Assembly (NCBI GenBank): GCA_030705805.1
Contig: JAUZPY010000004.1
Span: forward strand, 1 to 48,165
DNA length: 48,165 nucleotides
Source: Bacillota bacterium
GTDB lineage: Bacteria; Bacillota; Clostridia; CAKSNL01; HGM11501
Direction: 5' to 3'
Shown one piece after another: positions 8,457-17,174 of the stretch; positions within the stretch are counted from its first letter, which is position 1; every line of letters begins with the position of its first letter. A program made the position numbers and the translations under genes. Under the pieces are notes generated by a model that worked only from the letters and a program-made list of their open reading frames with translations, had not been told where the DNA came from and ran no database searches.

Positions 8457-9412
8457 AAAACATTATATTTGACCCCCCGACAGACCTGAAATTTACACCC
8501 GGTGATTATGTACCTTTTAAAGACAGAGAAGTATGCGAGCGTCTTCGCAAGATCAGCGGCAAGGACTTAGAAAAGCATCCTAATCCTGACTTTAACATTA
8601 AAGTTATGATGAATCCTCATCCTGTTTTGATAGCAACTTTGTTTTCAAGAATAAAGGAAGCATCGGAAAAAGGAAAGAAGATTACGCTTATACTTGGAAA
8701 TCCTGAGCCTGAAACATATATTCCTCTTTCACAGCTTATAAACTATTTTAAAGTTGACTGTAAGAACGTACATATTTTTGCAATGGACGAATGGGCAGAT
8801 GATGCTGGAAACATTGCACCCGAAACATATAAAGCAGGTTTTGCTCATTCGTTGCTTAAATACCTGGTTTTCCAGATTGATGAAAAACTTCGTATGCCTC
8901 TTGAAAACGTGCATTATCCCTCAAATAAGAATATTAAGGATTATTCTAAAATGATTACCGACTGCGGGGAAGGCGGAGCGGATATATGCAGCTCATCACC
9001 GGGCTGGACAGGACATATGGCATTTATTGACCCTGTATCGGAGTTTTTAACTGATGATATGGATGAGTATCTAAACATGGAAGCTAGAATAGTTACCCTT
9101 CATCCGTTAACTGTAGCTCAGAATTCTCTTCACGGTGTATTCGGTCAATCAGGATATATTGCCGACGTACCGCCAAAGGCAGCAACAATCGGACCTGTAG
9201 ATGTTAAAAATGCAAGAGAGCGTATTGAAGTTCATGCTCTTTTAACCAACAATACCTTCTCTTCATGGCAGAGAATGACTTCACGTCTTGTTCTTCATGG
9301 CCCTGTTAGTCCTTTAATTCCCAGTTCTATGCTGCAATTAATGAAAACTCAGGTTTATGTAAGCGAAGAAATAGCAGCGCCCTTTGATTGTTGGGAAAAA
9401 GTCGGATATTAA
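8453..9412 (+). CDS. NagB/6-phosphogluconolactonase-fold protein with altered active site
   Basis: 319-aa protein of the glucosamine-6-phosphate isomerase/deaminase superfamily. The HIFAMDEWAD segment matches the NagB FxMDE motif, and SPGWTGHMAFIDP matches the NagB GxGxDGHIAFNEP loop. In that loop the usual Asp before GH (Asp141 of E. coli NagB) is Thr and the Glu (Glu148) is Asp, while the His is kept. It is also about 50 residues longer than E. coli NagB. It probably isomerises, deaminates or hydrolyses a related phosphorylated sugar made by the NagA-like enzyme. RBS AAAGGAG lies inside the end of the nagA-like gene. It is followed 15 bases later by the ceramidase-like gene. Confidence 0.78.
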   Translation: MKNIIFDPPTDLKFTPGDYVPFKDREVCERLRKISGKDLEKHPNPDFNIKVMMNPHPVLIATLFSRIKEASEKGKKITLILGNPEPETYIPLSQLINYFKVDCKNVHIFAMDEWADDAGNIAPETYKAGFAHSLLKYLVFQIDEKLRMPLENVHYPSNKNIKDYSKMITDCGEGGADICSSSPGWTGHMAFIDPVSEFLTDDMDEYLNMEARIVTLHPLTVAQNSLHGVFGQSGYIADVPPKAATIGPVDVKNARERIEVHALLTNNTFSSWQRMTSRLVLHGPVSPLIPSSMLQLMKTQVYVSEEIAAPFDCWEKVGY

Positions 9413-9427
9413 TTTCGGAGGCTTAAT

Positions 9428-10738
9428 ATGATTAAAACTGCATTTTATGAAAAAGAGATAACCCCTCCGCTTGGCTGTGCTATTCCGGGATATTTTAATT
9501 TAAGACAGGGCAGTGATGTTAAAGACAGACTGTATGCTAAGGCTGTTGTTGTAGATAACGGCTCTAATATTATAGCTATAGCTGCCGCTGACGGCTGCAT
9601 TGTGGAAGCTAAAATAAGGGATAGGGTAGCAGATAGGGTATTTAAGTATACAAAAATTAACCCCGAAAATATAATGCTTGCATATACACATACCCATACG
9701 GGTATTCCTATGTCGGAAACCAGTGGGGATCTTGATGCAGATGACTGTGCAAAGGGCTACATTGATGTCCTTGTAAGGCTTATAGCTGACTGCATTACCT
9801 TAGCGTATTACCGTTTAAAGGAAAGCAATATTACTTTCGGAACCGGTGAGGTAGAAGGCATTTCATTTTGCAGAAACTACTTTATGAAAAACAGCACCCC
9901 AAGAACTAACCCCGGCAGGCTTAACCCGGACATAGAAAAGCCTGTTTCAGGTACCGATAACGATTTGCCTGTTTTGTTTTTTAGAGATAAGGATGGAGTG
10001 CCGATAGGTGCAGTAACTTGTTTTGCCTGCCATCAGGACTGCGTTGACGGCACACAGTACAGCGGCGACTTTTCATCTGAATTATCTAAGCAGCTTAAAA
10101 AGGCTTACGGAGAAGATTTTGTTTCCATTTTCCTTGCAGGCACCTGCGGAAACATTAACCACTTTGATGTAACAAGAGAAAAGGACGCACCTGATCACTA
10201 TAGAATGATGGGCAGGATAATTGCAGGGGAAGCTTTAAAAACTATAGCTAAGTCAAAGCCTGTAATAGGCGATGGGGTAGTATCTAAGTATAAGATTATT
10301 ACCATGAACAGAGCTGATATCCCTGAAGAAAAACTAAAGGAAGCAAAAAACATTGTTGCAACGATAAAAGAAATTAAGGGTATCAAGCTGGCAGCTGACG
10401 GCACTGACCCGGATCAATATAATTTGGCAATGGCAAAAAAGCTTCTTAACTTTGCAGAAGGTCCTGATAAATTTGACGTTCCTGTTCAGGTAATTAAAAT
10501 AGGAGATTTTACTCTATATGCATTTTCTAATGAAGTCTTTTACCAGTATGGAAAGATGGTAAAGGATGCGAAGGAAGGAAAGTATATGGTATCTTCCATG
10601 TGCAATGCAAGCTATGGTTATGTTCCGACAAAGGACTTGTTTTATGATACGATTTATGAATCTAAAATAGGCTCAAACCGTCTTGAAAAAGATGCAGGTT
10701 TTAAAATGGCGGAAGCCCTTATTGAAATGGGTAAATAA
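9428..10738 (+). CDS. neutral/alkaline ceramidase-like hydrolase (PF04734-type N-domain)
   Basis: 436-aa protein beginning AFYEKEITPPLGCAIPGY, a typical opening of neutral/alkaline non-lysosomal ceramidase-like proteins. THTHTG corresponds to the family's metal-binding THTH(S/T)GP. FAGTCGN-like LAGTCGNINHFD and the early ACHQDC segment also fit. There is no signal peptide and it is much shorter than secreted ceramidases (about 650-750 aa), so it is probably a cytoplasmic amidase of other specificity. As last gene of the MFS-nagA-nagB-like operon it may cleave an amide or N-acyl linkage on an amino-sugar substrate. RBS GGAGG. A strong terminator follows. Confidence 0.78.
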   Translation: MIKTAFYEKEITPPLGCAIPGYFNLRQGSDVKDRLYAKAVVVDNGSNIIAIAAADGCIVEAKIRDRVADRVFKYTKINPENIMLAYTHTHTGIPMSETSGDLDADDCAKGYIDVLVRLIADCITLAYYRLKESNITFGTGEVEGISFCRNYFMKNSTPRTNPGRLNPDIEKPVSGTDNDLPVLFFRDKDGVPIGAVTCFACHQDCVDGTQYSGDFSSELSKQLKKAYGEDFVSIFLAGTCGNINHFDVTREKDAPDHYRMMGRIIAGEALKTIAKSKPVIGDGVVSKYKIITMNRADIPEEKLKEAKNIVATIKEIKGIKLAADGTDPDQYNLAMAKKLLNFAEGPDKFDVPVQVIKIGDFTLYAFSNEVFYQYGKMVKDAKEGKYMVSSMCNASYGYVPTKDLFYDTIYESKIGSNRLEKDAGFKMAEALIEMGK

Positions 10739-10744
10739 TAAACC

Positions 10745-10763
10745 GGTTCGACTTCCTTATGCC
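10745..10763 (-). repeat. partial copy of the GGCATAAGGGAG palindromic element
   Basis: Read on the minus strand it is GGCATAAGGAAGTCGAACC, one mismatch from the half-element at 36592-36610. No matching partner arm remains. Confidence 0.45.
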
Positions 10764-10800
10764 ATACATAAAAGAAGGCAGCATATTAGCTATAATAAAA

Positions 10801-10840
10801 ACAGATAGTAGACACACTTTGTGTGTCTACTATCTGTTTT
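10801..10840. terminator. strong terminator after the amino-sugar-type operon
   Basis: Perfect 17-bp stem starting ACAGATAGTAGACACAC with a TTT loop, followed by a T-run. It separates this operon from the convergent DUF2207 gene. Confidence 0.85.
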
Positions 10841-10904
10841 TGTATCAAGAAACTTAAGGGAACAGCTGGGCTGAAGCAACTTATGCCCCCTGACTAAAAG
10901 GGCT

Positions 10905-12548
10905 TTATCTGATTCCACCTCCGCCGCCTCCGGAAAAGCCTCCTCCGCCGCCAAATGAGGCACTGCCGCCTGCCCCGGAGCTTCTCTGTGCCCCTATTGA
11001 AGCCGCATAAGATGCAGTATTATATCTTCCGGCAATATACAGCATAGCAAAGGTATTATCAAATTCGACAGTTTCAGGGTAAAGCTTCTTCAGCTGATCT
11101 TTGACTTCTTCGGCTACACCGATAACACTTGCAAAAACCAGATATTCCTGCCAAATGGCAACTTCTTTAACTGTTCGCTCTTCAATAAGAGAAAAATCAA
11201 GTAAAAACTTTTTGAAGCCCATTACTTCCGATAAAGCTGCCTTTCCGCCTTCTGTTAAATTTTTTATTTGCCTTTGTCCTATACCTTTAAAATAACCATT
11301 TCTATCAAAAGTATCTTTGGCGTTATCCTTAGCAAGTGCAACAATATCATTCATATCATCGTAATGCTTTTCACAGTATTTTTTAAGCTCTTTTTCCTCG
11401 ACTATATTATCTGAACCGGACGCATTTCGGAGAATCTCATATAGGCTTAGCAAAAGGTCATCAGATTCGGGAGGGCTTACAAGCTTTAAAGAAATGTTTT
11501 CTTTTTGGCTTCCAAAAATACCTTTGCTTATTTCTGTTACAGGCTCTAAATTACCGCCCAGAATCATTTGCATATAAGCGCCGGTAATAATTGTTCCTTC
11601 ATCATGGTTCAGTCCAAAATTTAAGGCCATGAGATACACTGCTTCCAGATTTTTATTCATAGGAATTTCTCTGAAATATTCTGAGTTTTTATACATTTTA
11701 TGAATTTCAATCTTTCTTTTTATTGCAAATAAAATCAATAAAAGAAAACTGGCAATAATTATGAAAAAAATTATTCTAAAGGAATTTATAGGATTTGCTG
11801 AAGGCAGTTCTGTTTTTCCTTGACTGTAACTGCTTCCCTCAAAGGCTTTTTCTTTTACGGATTCAAAACTCCCGCTTACCTTTCGAGTTGGCGATAAAAG
11901 TCCCTTATTAAATGATGCAAGGATAATCATACTGTTATCATCTGCTAGCGGAGACGTTGTATATGCATTAATTTTTCCATCTTTAAATTCTATTTGTCCG
12001 CCATAACCAAAGGACCATATACCACAATTATCTTTATTTAAAGCTGTGCCGTCTTTAAGCAATATTTCCACATGAGCGTCAGTGGGAAAAAAGCTCATGC
12101 CTTTATTTACAAACATAAAATTAAATCCGTCATAATCATCATAGGAAGCAACAAGGCCTGTAACCTTGTATTCTATAGAATAACGATTTTCTCCGTAATT
12201 TGAAATGCCCCAGCAAAGTTCATAACCGCCTGACTTGGTTACTATTCCACATTTATTTGCTTTATCTTTAAAACTGGCGTCTACATTCCATCGTCCTATG
12301 TTCTTATACTCACCGTTAATATCAGAAACCTTAAAGTCCTCTATTTTTTGGCCATTAAGGTTATTCATTTCAAGGTAAAACTCTGTGCCTTCGCTAATGT
12401 CGGTTTTCCAATTCTGAACGATATAGGCAGTTCCGTCAGGGGAAAGTGTTACTGTAACACCGATTTCCGATACATTGTTTTTGGCAAAGGAACAGATAGG
12501 ACAAAGCAAAATTGTTATTAAAAGAAAAACGGAAAACAGTTTCTTCAT
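10905..12548 (-). CDS. DUF2207-family membrane protein with Gly-rich C-terminus
   Basis: Predicted exported membrane protein of 547 aa. It has a signal peptide (KKLFSVFLLITILLCPICSFA), an extracellular beta-rich DUF2207-type region to about residue 260, one transmembrane helix (RIIFFIIIASFLLLILFA), a cytoplasmic region and a low-complexity GGGGGFSGGGGGG tail, all typical of this uncharacterised family. The ORF track starts five codons earlier, but that ATG is part of the ribosome binding site (GGAGAGG); ATG at 12548 is spaced correctly. Monocistronic, minus strand, facing away from the peroxiredoxin gene. Confidence 0.85.
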   Translation of the reverse strand: MKKLFSVFLLITILLCPICSFAKNNVSEIGVTVTLSPDGTAYIVQNWKTDISEGTEFYLEMNNLNGQKIEDFKVSDINGEYKNIGRWNVDASFKDKANKCGIVTKSGGYELCWGISNYGENRYSIEYKVTGLVASYDDYDGFNFMFVNKGMSFFPTDAHVEILLKDGTALNKDNCGIWSFGYGGQIEFKDGKINAYTTSPLADDNSMIILASFNKGLLSPTRKVSGSFESVKEKAFEGSSYSQGKTELPSANPINSFRIIFFIIIASFLLLILFAIKRKIEIHKMYKNSEYFREIPMNKNLEAVYLMALNFGLNHDEGTIITGAYMQMILGGNLEPVTEISKGIFGSQKENISLKLVSPPESDDLLLSLYEILRNASGSDNIVEEKELKKYCEKHYDDMNDIVALAKDNAKDTFDRNGYFKGIGQRQIKNLTEGGKAALSEVMGFKKFLLDFSLIEERTVKEVAIWQEYLVFASVIGVAEEVKDQLKKLYPETVEFDNTFAMLYIAGRYNTASYAASIGAQRSSGAGGSASFGGGGGFSGGGGGGIR

Positions 12549-12611
12549 AAAAATCCTCTCCATTTAATTAAATTATCTATTTTAAATTAGGTAAAAGCAT
12601 AATATTTTTGC

Positions 12612-12661
12612 TTAGGTATAAGGGAGTCAAACTCTATAGGGCTTTACGCCCTTATGCCTAA
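12612..12661. repeat. palindromic intergenic element, copy B
   Basis: 50 bp. Arms TTAGGTATAAGGGAGT and ACGCCCTTATGCCTAA pair with two non-Watson-Crick positions. The loop contains AACTCTATAGGGCTTTA, shared with the copy at 15532. The remainder of 12549-12884 is AT-rich: a TATAAT at 12776 has no clear -35, and nothing else stands out. Confidence 0.75.
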
Positions 12662-12884
12662 TCTATCCCTAACTAAAATAAAATATGCTAGTATTATAGC
12701 CTAATTATAGCAACATGACAGTATTTTTGTCAATGTACAATAGTGAGTATAAGTAGCGGTTTGCTGCGAAAAGCATATAATGTGTATTGAATGATTAAAA
12801 ATCGCAGTAAATTAATGCTTGCGTTTTTAGATGTTTTGTTAGCTAGATACAATGTTTATGCTAAACTTTAATGAGGTGAAATGC

Positions 12885-13553
12885 TTGGAAAATAATCATT
12901 TAACAATAGGTATGAAAGCACCTGATTTTATGGCTAATTCTTCATCCGGGCCTTTAAAAATGTCTGACTATAAAGGCAAATGGGTTGTGTTTTTTTCTCA
13001 TCCGGGAGACTTTACCCCTGTTTGCACTACGGAATTTTTAGCTTTTGCAAAAGCAAACGATCAGTTTGTTGATAAAAATACTCAGCTGCTCGGACTTAGT
13101 ATAGATTCAAACCCTTCCCATCTTGCATGGCTTTATGCTATATACATGACAACAGGAGTAACTATTCCATTCCCTGTAATTGCTGATAGAATGGCCGAAG
13201 TTGCAAAACTCTACGGAATGATTGCACCTAATGTAAGCACTCAGGAAACTGTAAGAAATGTGTTTATAATCGACCCGAATCAGATAATTAGGGCAATACT
13301 TATATATCCTTTAACAAACGGAAGAAGCATACCTGAAATAATCAGGCTGTTAACTGCGCTGCAGACAACAGATGCAGAAAAAGTTGTGACACCCGCAAAT
13401 TGGCAGCCCGGTCAGCCGACAATGGTGAGCGCTCCTAAGACATACAATGATTTGCTATCTCGTGAAAATGAACCGCAAGCTCTTGGCCTTGAATGTGAGG
13501 ATTGGTTTTGGTGTTACAATCAAAAAAACCTTCCGGAAGGCATCAAGGAATAA
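12885..13553 (+). CDS. peroxiredoxin (AhpC/TSA, Prx6-like)
   Basis: Thiol peroxidase that reduces H2O2 and organic peroxides in the cytoplasm. The peroxidatic cysteine lies in HPGDFTPVCTTE (about residue 45). Prx6-type features follow, including the long C-terminal extension that ends in ECEDWFWCYN, where one or both cysteines may resolve the sulfenic acid, as in archaeal-type decameric Prx. The ORF track begins at 12852, but GAGGTG at 12873-12878 points to TTG at 12885, giving a protein starting ENNHLTIGMKAPDF, the usual Prx beginning (222 aa). It stands alone, flanked by a repeat upstream and a terminator downstream, about 20 kb from the other oxygen-defence genes. Confidence 0.9.
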   Translation: MENNHLTIGMKAPDFMANSSSGPLKMSDYKGKWVVFFSHPGDFTPVCTTEFLAFAKANDQFVDKNTQLLGLSIDSNPSHLAWLYAIYMTTGVTIPFPVIADRMAEVAKLYGMIAPNVSTQETVRNVFIIDPNQIIRAILIYPLTNGRSIPEIIRLLTALQTTDAEKVVTPANWQPGQPTMVSAPKTYNDLLSRENEPQALGLECEDWFWCYNQKNLPEGIKE

Positions 13554-13644
13554 AAAACGTACCGGATATATGAACTACACATGTGGTTATTATATAACAT
13601 GTCTAACTTTTTGGGTGCAGCTTAATATCGTCCGGTACGTTTTT
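13553..13644 (+). terminator. long-loop terminator after the peroxiredoxin gene
   Basis: AAAACGTACCGGA pairs with TCCGGTACGTTTT across a loop of about 65 bases that itself contains an ACATGT / ACATGT palindrome. The 3' arm ends in TTTTT. Confidence 0.6.
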
Positions 13645-13705
13645 GTAATATAAAGTCTTTTTAAGCCTAATATAATATACAATATAGATAGTAACGCCGT
13701 TTCGC

Positions 13706-13734
13706 TTGACATGCTTTTTAAGCAATGTTATAAT
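13706..13734 (+). promoter_or_regulatory. consensus sigma-A promoter
   Basis: Exact TTGACA, 17 bases, exact TATAAT with an upstream TG extension. It overlaps the ORF-track start at 13711, which therefore cannot be the start codon. Confidence 0.85.
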
Positions 13735-13773
13735 GTAGCCAGCAAAGGGTTGCTGTTATTGGAGGTTGACAAA

Positions 13774-14583
13774 ATGCTTAATCGTAAGGGCACCAAAACG
13801 GAGAGAATTACACATGGGGCTTACCTGCTGGTACTGTTCAGCTTTTTAATTCCTATAGGTTACTTGATTTATAAAATTGCTGTAACTAATAATATTAAGG
13901 CTCCTGAGTTGAATTACAGATCAAGAGCTGATTATGTATTAATGCTAGTGCAATGTGTGCTTGGTGTAGCAGTATTGCATTTACCGACTATTATGGAAAA
14001 AAGGTTTAAGTTTGAGTTACCCGCGGCTCTTTATCTGATGTACATAGTTTTTTTATACTGTGCAATTTTTTTGGGAGAGGTGCGTTCTTTTTATTACGAA
14101 GTGCCGCATTGGGATGTTGTACTTCATTGCTTCAGCAGCATAATGGCAGGAGCCTTTGGATTTATTGTGGTGGCTATTTTAAACAGTAATGAACATGTTG
14201 CTATTAATCTATCACCGTTTTTCGTTGCTCTCTTTGCTTTTTGCTTCGCAGTTATGATAGGCGCAGTTTGGGAAATTTATGAATATACCTTTGACGGGCT
14301 GTTAGGATTAAATATGCAGAAATATATGCTTTGTGACGGCACAATGCTCATCGGGCATCAGGCGTTAAGGGATACAATGAAGGATATTATAGTTGACTGC
14401 ATTGGGGCTTTGGGCACGTCTGTTGCAGGATATCTAAGCCTTAAAAGTAATAAAGGCTGGGCAACTTATGTGATTGCAAAATATAGTAAGGAAAACATAG
14501 AAGAATTAGAAAATAAAAGGATTAAAGGTAATAAGAATATTAAGAATCATACGGATAACAAAAAAGAAGCTCACTCATTATGA
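13774..14583 (+). CDS. integral membrane protein, YjdF/DUF2238-like
   Basis: About 269 aa with six or so membrane helices. Motifs HWDVVLHCFSSIMAG, GAVWEIYEYTFD and DTMKDIIVDCIGA are the conserved charged positions of the YjdF/DUF2238 group, whose function is unknown. The true start is ATG 13774, behind TTGGAGG and about 33 bases after the predicted transcription start; the ORF-track start lies within the -35 box. A lysine- and asparagine-rich tail follows the last helix. Monocistronic, with a terminator hairpin overlapping the stop. Confidence 0.72.
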   Translation: MLNRKGTKTERITHGAYLLVLFSFLIPIGYLIYKIAVTNNIKAPELNYRSRADYVLMLVQCVLGVAVLHLPTIMEKRFKFELPAALYLMYIVFLYCAIFLGEVRSFYYEVPHWDVVLHCFSSIMAGAFGFIVVAILNSNEHVAINLSPFFVALFAFCFAVMIGAVWEIYEYTFDGLLGLNMQKYMLCDGTMLIGHQALRDTMKDIIVDCIGALGTSVAGYLSLKSNKGWATYVIAKYSKENIEELENKRIKGNKNIKNHTDNKKEAHSL

Positions 14584-14596
14584 AGTGAGTTTTTTA
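14570..14596 (+). terminator. terminator after the YjdF-like gene
   Basis: CTCACT / AGTGAG stem with an 8-base loop followed by TTTTTT. Confidence 0.7.
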
Positions 14597-14664
14597 GTAG
14601 ATATTTTTATTTAGCTATGTTATAGTAAAGTGGTTATATTTTCACCTAAAAGGAGTGAACGTGT

Positions 14665-15447
14665 TTGAAAAAAATCTTATTTATGTTATTACTTATAAGC
14701 CTTATTATAAGTGGGTGCAGTATTGATAAAACTGTAGATGATAATATAGGGAAGGCTGTATCAGATGCAATTCTTACTGATAATGAAGAAGGTTATTTAA
14801 GCGGTGAATGCAGGGGAGAAGGCCATATTATTTTAAAGACAGAAGAGAAAAATGACATAGTTATTGTTTATGCCCAGACTATGTATGGAGAATATGGATT
14901 TCAGAACGATAATTTTGTTAAAATTTCAGGATCAGGTAATATCCCTGCGGTTATAGAGTTTAAAAAGAAAAATAATAAATTAAGTTTATATAGTTTTAAG
15001 TATCCAAAAGACGGGGCCGATTATGTAAAATCTATCAAAGAAATGTTTCCTTTAACGCTGCAAACCAAAGTCTTATATCCTTCTGATAAAGATTTAGAAG
15101 AGCTTTCAAAGCAGGAAAGAGTATATGCGCAGAATTATTTAAAATCCATAGGCCGGGAAGCAAAGATAGGCGATTATGGCGACTTTGAACACAATCTTCT
15201 TACGGATGTCGGTGTACCGGTGGAGGTTTCAAATAAAATCCTTAAGTATAAAGAACTGTCAAAATACCCTGACTACATAGGAACACAGGAATTTATTGAA
15301 AACGGGGAAAGGTGCATTTACAGGACGTCTTATAACAAAGAAGAAAACAAGGTGATTTTCAGTAAAATCGGCCCACCTAAGGAATCATCAGCTTATGCTG
15401 AATATTATGAGGTGGATGGTACGACAGGGGAGCTGCTAAAAAAATAA
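14665..15447 (+). CDS. hypothetical lipoprotein
   Basis: 260-aa predicted lipoprotein. Signal peptide KKILFMLLLISLIISGC has a lipobox with Cys at residue 18, so the protein should be anchored to the outside of the cytoplasmic membrane. The mature part is hydrophilic, mixed alpha/beta, with no cysteine-rich, repeat or enzyme motif I recognise. Start TTG follows AAGGAG. An upstream extended -10 (TGTTATAGT near 14620) is a weak promoter candidate. The gene stands alone, followed by a palindromic element and a terminator. Function unknown. Confidence 0.75.
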   Translation: MKKILFMLLLISLIISGCSIDKTVDDNIGKAVSDAILTDNEEGYLSGECRGEGHIILKTEEKNDIVIVYAQTMYGEYGFQNDNFVKISGSGNIPAVIEFKKKNNKLSLYSFKYPKDGADYVKSIKEMFPLTLQTKVLYPSDKDLEELSKQERVYAQNYLKSIGREAKIGDYGDFEHNLLTDVGVPVEVSNKILKYKELSKYPDYIGTQEFIENGERCIYRTSYNKEENKVIFSKIGPPKESSAYAEYYEVDGTTGELLKK

Positions 15448-15531
15448 GAACGGAAAAAAGCCTTAAAATATTAACCTTAGTTCATAGAGATATATATAAC
15501 TTATTCAATAGAGAAAAAACAGGAAGTAGTG

Positions 15532-15581
15532 TTAAGCATAAGGGAGTCGAACTCTATAGGGCTTTACTCCCTTATGCTTAA
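15532..15581. repeat. palindromic intergenic element, copy C
   Basis: 50 bp with perfect 16-bp arms TTAAGCATAAGGGAGT / ACTCCCTTATGCTTAA and an 18-base loop nearly identical to copy B at 12612. It is the best-preserved copy in the window. Confidence 0.85.
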
Positions 15582-15610
15582 GATATAAAACATTAAAGCA
15601 GCAGTAAATA

Positions 15611-15645
15611 AAAACAGGTGTATATTGACATACATCTGTTTTTAT
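15611..15645 (+). terminator. terminator after the lipoprotein gene
   Basis: AAAACAGGTGTAT / ATACATCTGTTTT stem followed by T-rich sequence. Confidence 0.65.
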
Positions 15646-15749
15646 TTGCAAAATTTAAAATATTTTACAAGAAAAATATGGGCATTTTGTATTTTTTTAA
15701 TGATATAATATAAATAAAAAAATCATTTTGCAAAAGGGGATGTTAGTTA

Positions 15750-16895
15750 ATGAAAAAAGTGTCAACAATACTGCTCGCAATAAGTGTTTTGGCAAGTATG
15801 TTTTACATATTGCCTGTTTATGCAGCTCCAAATCCGGTGGTTTATTTATCTTTTGAGGGAGACCTTAAAAACCAGGCTGGCGGTGATTATAATGGAAAGG
15901 CAGACGGTAATGTTACATTTGAAGAAAAAGGTGCTGTTGGAAAAGGGGCATTTATTAACAATGGCTATATTGAACTTGAAAACAGCAAAAATATCAAGTT
16001 CGGTAAGCAAATGTCTTTTACTATGTGGATTAGAATAGAAAATGATGAGATATTTAATCCTGGTCTTTTAATGAAGGCAGGTAAAGAAGATGTTTTAAAT
16101 GATTGTCCTTTTAAGTTTTGTACCAGTTATGGTAATGGGGCATTGGGTTCATCCTTTAGCCTTTTATCACCTGATTCTGAAGAGGGCTCAATTTGGGAAA
16201 GTGATTCGGATGAAATGTTCAAAGCGGGTATGTTAAAAGAAAGATGGCATCATATTGCTGCTGTGTTTGACGGCAAAGGAATTACATATTATGTTGATGG
16301 GAAATATGCTTCAAGTGAAGAAGTTTCCAGTGATTTCGAGAGTTTTACTAGCATTTTTGATAGTGGAAAAAACATTTTTCTTGGAAGAGGCGATGAAAAC
16401 CTACGAGGTTATATGGATGAATTTAAACTGTTTAACAGTGTTTTAACAGCTAATGATGTAGCTGCTATTGCATTAGAAGGAAGAAAAGTACTTAATAATA
16501 AAATGGTATTAAAGCTAGATAAACCCGAAATGATCATTAACGGTGTTGAGAAAGAGATCGATCCAGGAAGAGGAACCGCACCACGCCTTGATACAGACAG
16601 TGGCAGAACCCTTGTTCCAATCAGAGCTCTTGTAGAAGTAATGGGCGGAAGCATTGGTTTTGATGAAAGTGATCAAAGAGGAAGGGTTGATATAACCCTT
16701 GGAAGCATAAATATTAAAATTTGGCTTTATAATCAAAACGCAGAGGTGAATGGCAAGCCTTATGAATTGGATGTTGTACCAAAAACTATTAACGGGAGAA
16801 CCATGTTGCCATTAAGATTTGTTATTGAAAATCTCGGAGCAGAAGTTGATTGGAATCAGGAAACACAAGAAATTACAATTAAATATGCAGGATAA
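15750..16895 (+). CDS. secreted LamG-like protein with copper-amine-oxidase-N-type C-domain
   Basis: 381 aa. A signal peptide (KKVSTILLAISVLASMFYILPVYA) is followed by a concanavalin A-like/LamG jelly-roll domain (about residues 30-240; WHHIAAVFDG, YVDGKYAS and GYMDEFKLFN are typical strands). The C-terminal part has two repeats, GRTLVPIRALVEVMGG and GRTMLPLRFVIENLGA, of the 'copper amine oxidase N-terminal' fold common in clostridial surface proteins, where it may act in cell-wall association. No catalytic domain is present, so binding of carbohydrate or wall polymer is the likely role. RBS AAAGGGG. An extended -10 TGATATAAT lies at 15701-15709 without a clear -35. Confidence 0.85.
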   Translation: MKKVSTILLAISVLASMFYILPVYAAPNPVVYLSFEGDLKNQAGGDYNGKADGNVTFEEKGAVGKGAFINNGYIELENSKNIKFGKQMSFTMWIRIENDEIFNPGLLMKAGKEDVLNDCPFKFCTSYGNGALGSSFSLLSPDSEEGSIWESDSDEMFKAGMLKERWHHIAAVFDGKGITYYVDGKYASSEEVSSDFESFTSIFDSGKNIFLGRGDENLRGYMDEFKLFNSVLTANDVAAIALEGRKVLNNKMVLKLDKPEMIINGVEKEIDPGRGTAPRLDTDSGRTLVPIRALVEVMGGSIGFDESDQRGRVDITLGSINIKIWLYNQNAEVNGKPYELDVVPKTINGRTMLPLRFVIENLGAEVDWNQETQEITIKYAG

Positions 16896-16918
16896 TAAAA
16901 TGTTCTAGTAAAAGATAG

Positions 16919-16956
16919 AAGACAAGAATGGCATTTGATGTTGCTATTCTTGTCTT
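16919..16956 (+). terminator. terminator after the LamG protein gene
   Basis: AAGACAAGAATGGCA / TGCTATTCTTGTCTT stem with a short loop, then TTTT. It abuts the transposase remnant. Confidence 0.75.
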
Positions 16957-17165
16957 TTAATGATATTTGATTCGGCACGCAAATTTAAAATACAAATATG
17001 GTTTAAAAAAATTTTGGTGCCTAAGAATACTATGTGGATACGGTAGGTAGAAACAAAAAAGTGACAGAAGAATACATAAAAAATCAGATGGAAGAAGATT
17101 ATACAGCGGACCAAATGAGTATCAAAGAATACACAGACCCGTTTACGGGTGGCAAGAATAAGTAG
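16957..17165 (+). pseudogene. IS200/IS605-type TnpA transposase, C-terminal remnant, frameshifted
   Basis: With frame changes after GAT at 16971 and near 17025, the sequence reads LMIFD-RHANLKYKYG, then (K)FWC, then EYYVDTVGRN and EEYIKNQ up to a stop at 17163. These are consecutive conserved blocks of the C-terminal half of Y1 HUH transposases. YIKNQ carries the catalytic Tyr and the Gln four residues on (Tyr127/Gln131 of IS608). The HUH half is gone and no tnpB is present, so this is a dead fragment between two convergent genes. Confidence 0.75.
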
Positions 17166-17174
17166 GCAAAAAAA

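Noticed and set aside
13711-13773. N-terminal extension of the YjdF-like protein given in the ORF track
   Set aside because: It begins inside the -35 box of a consensus promoter; TTGGAGG before ATG 13774 marks the real start.
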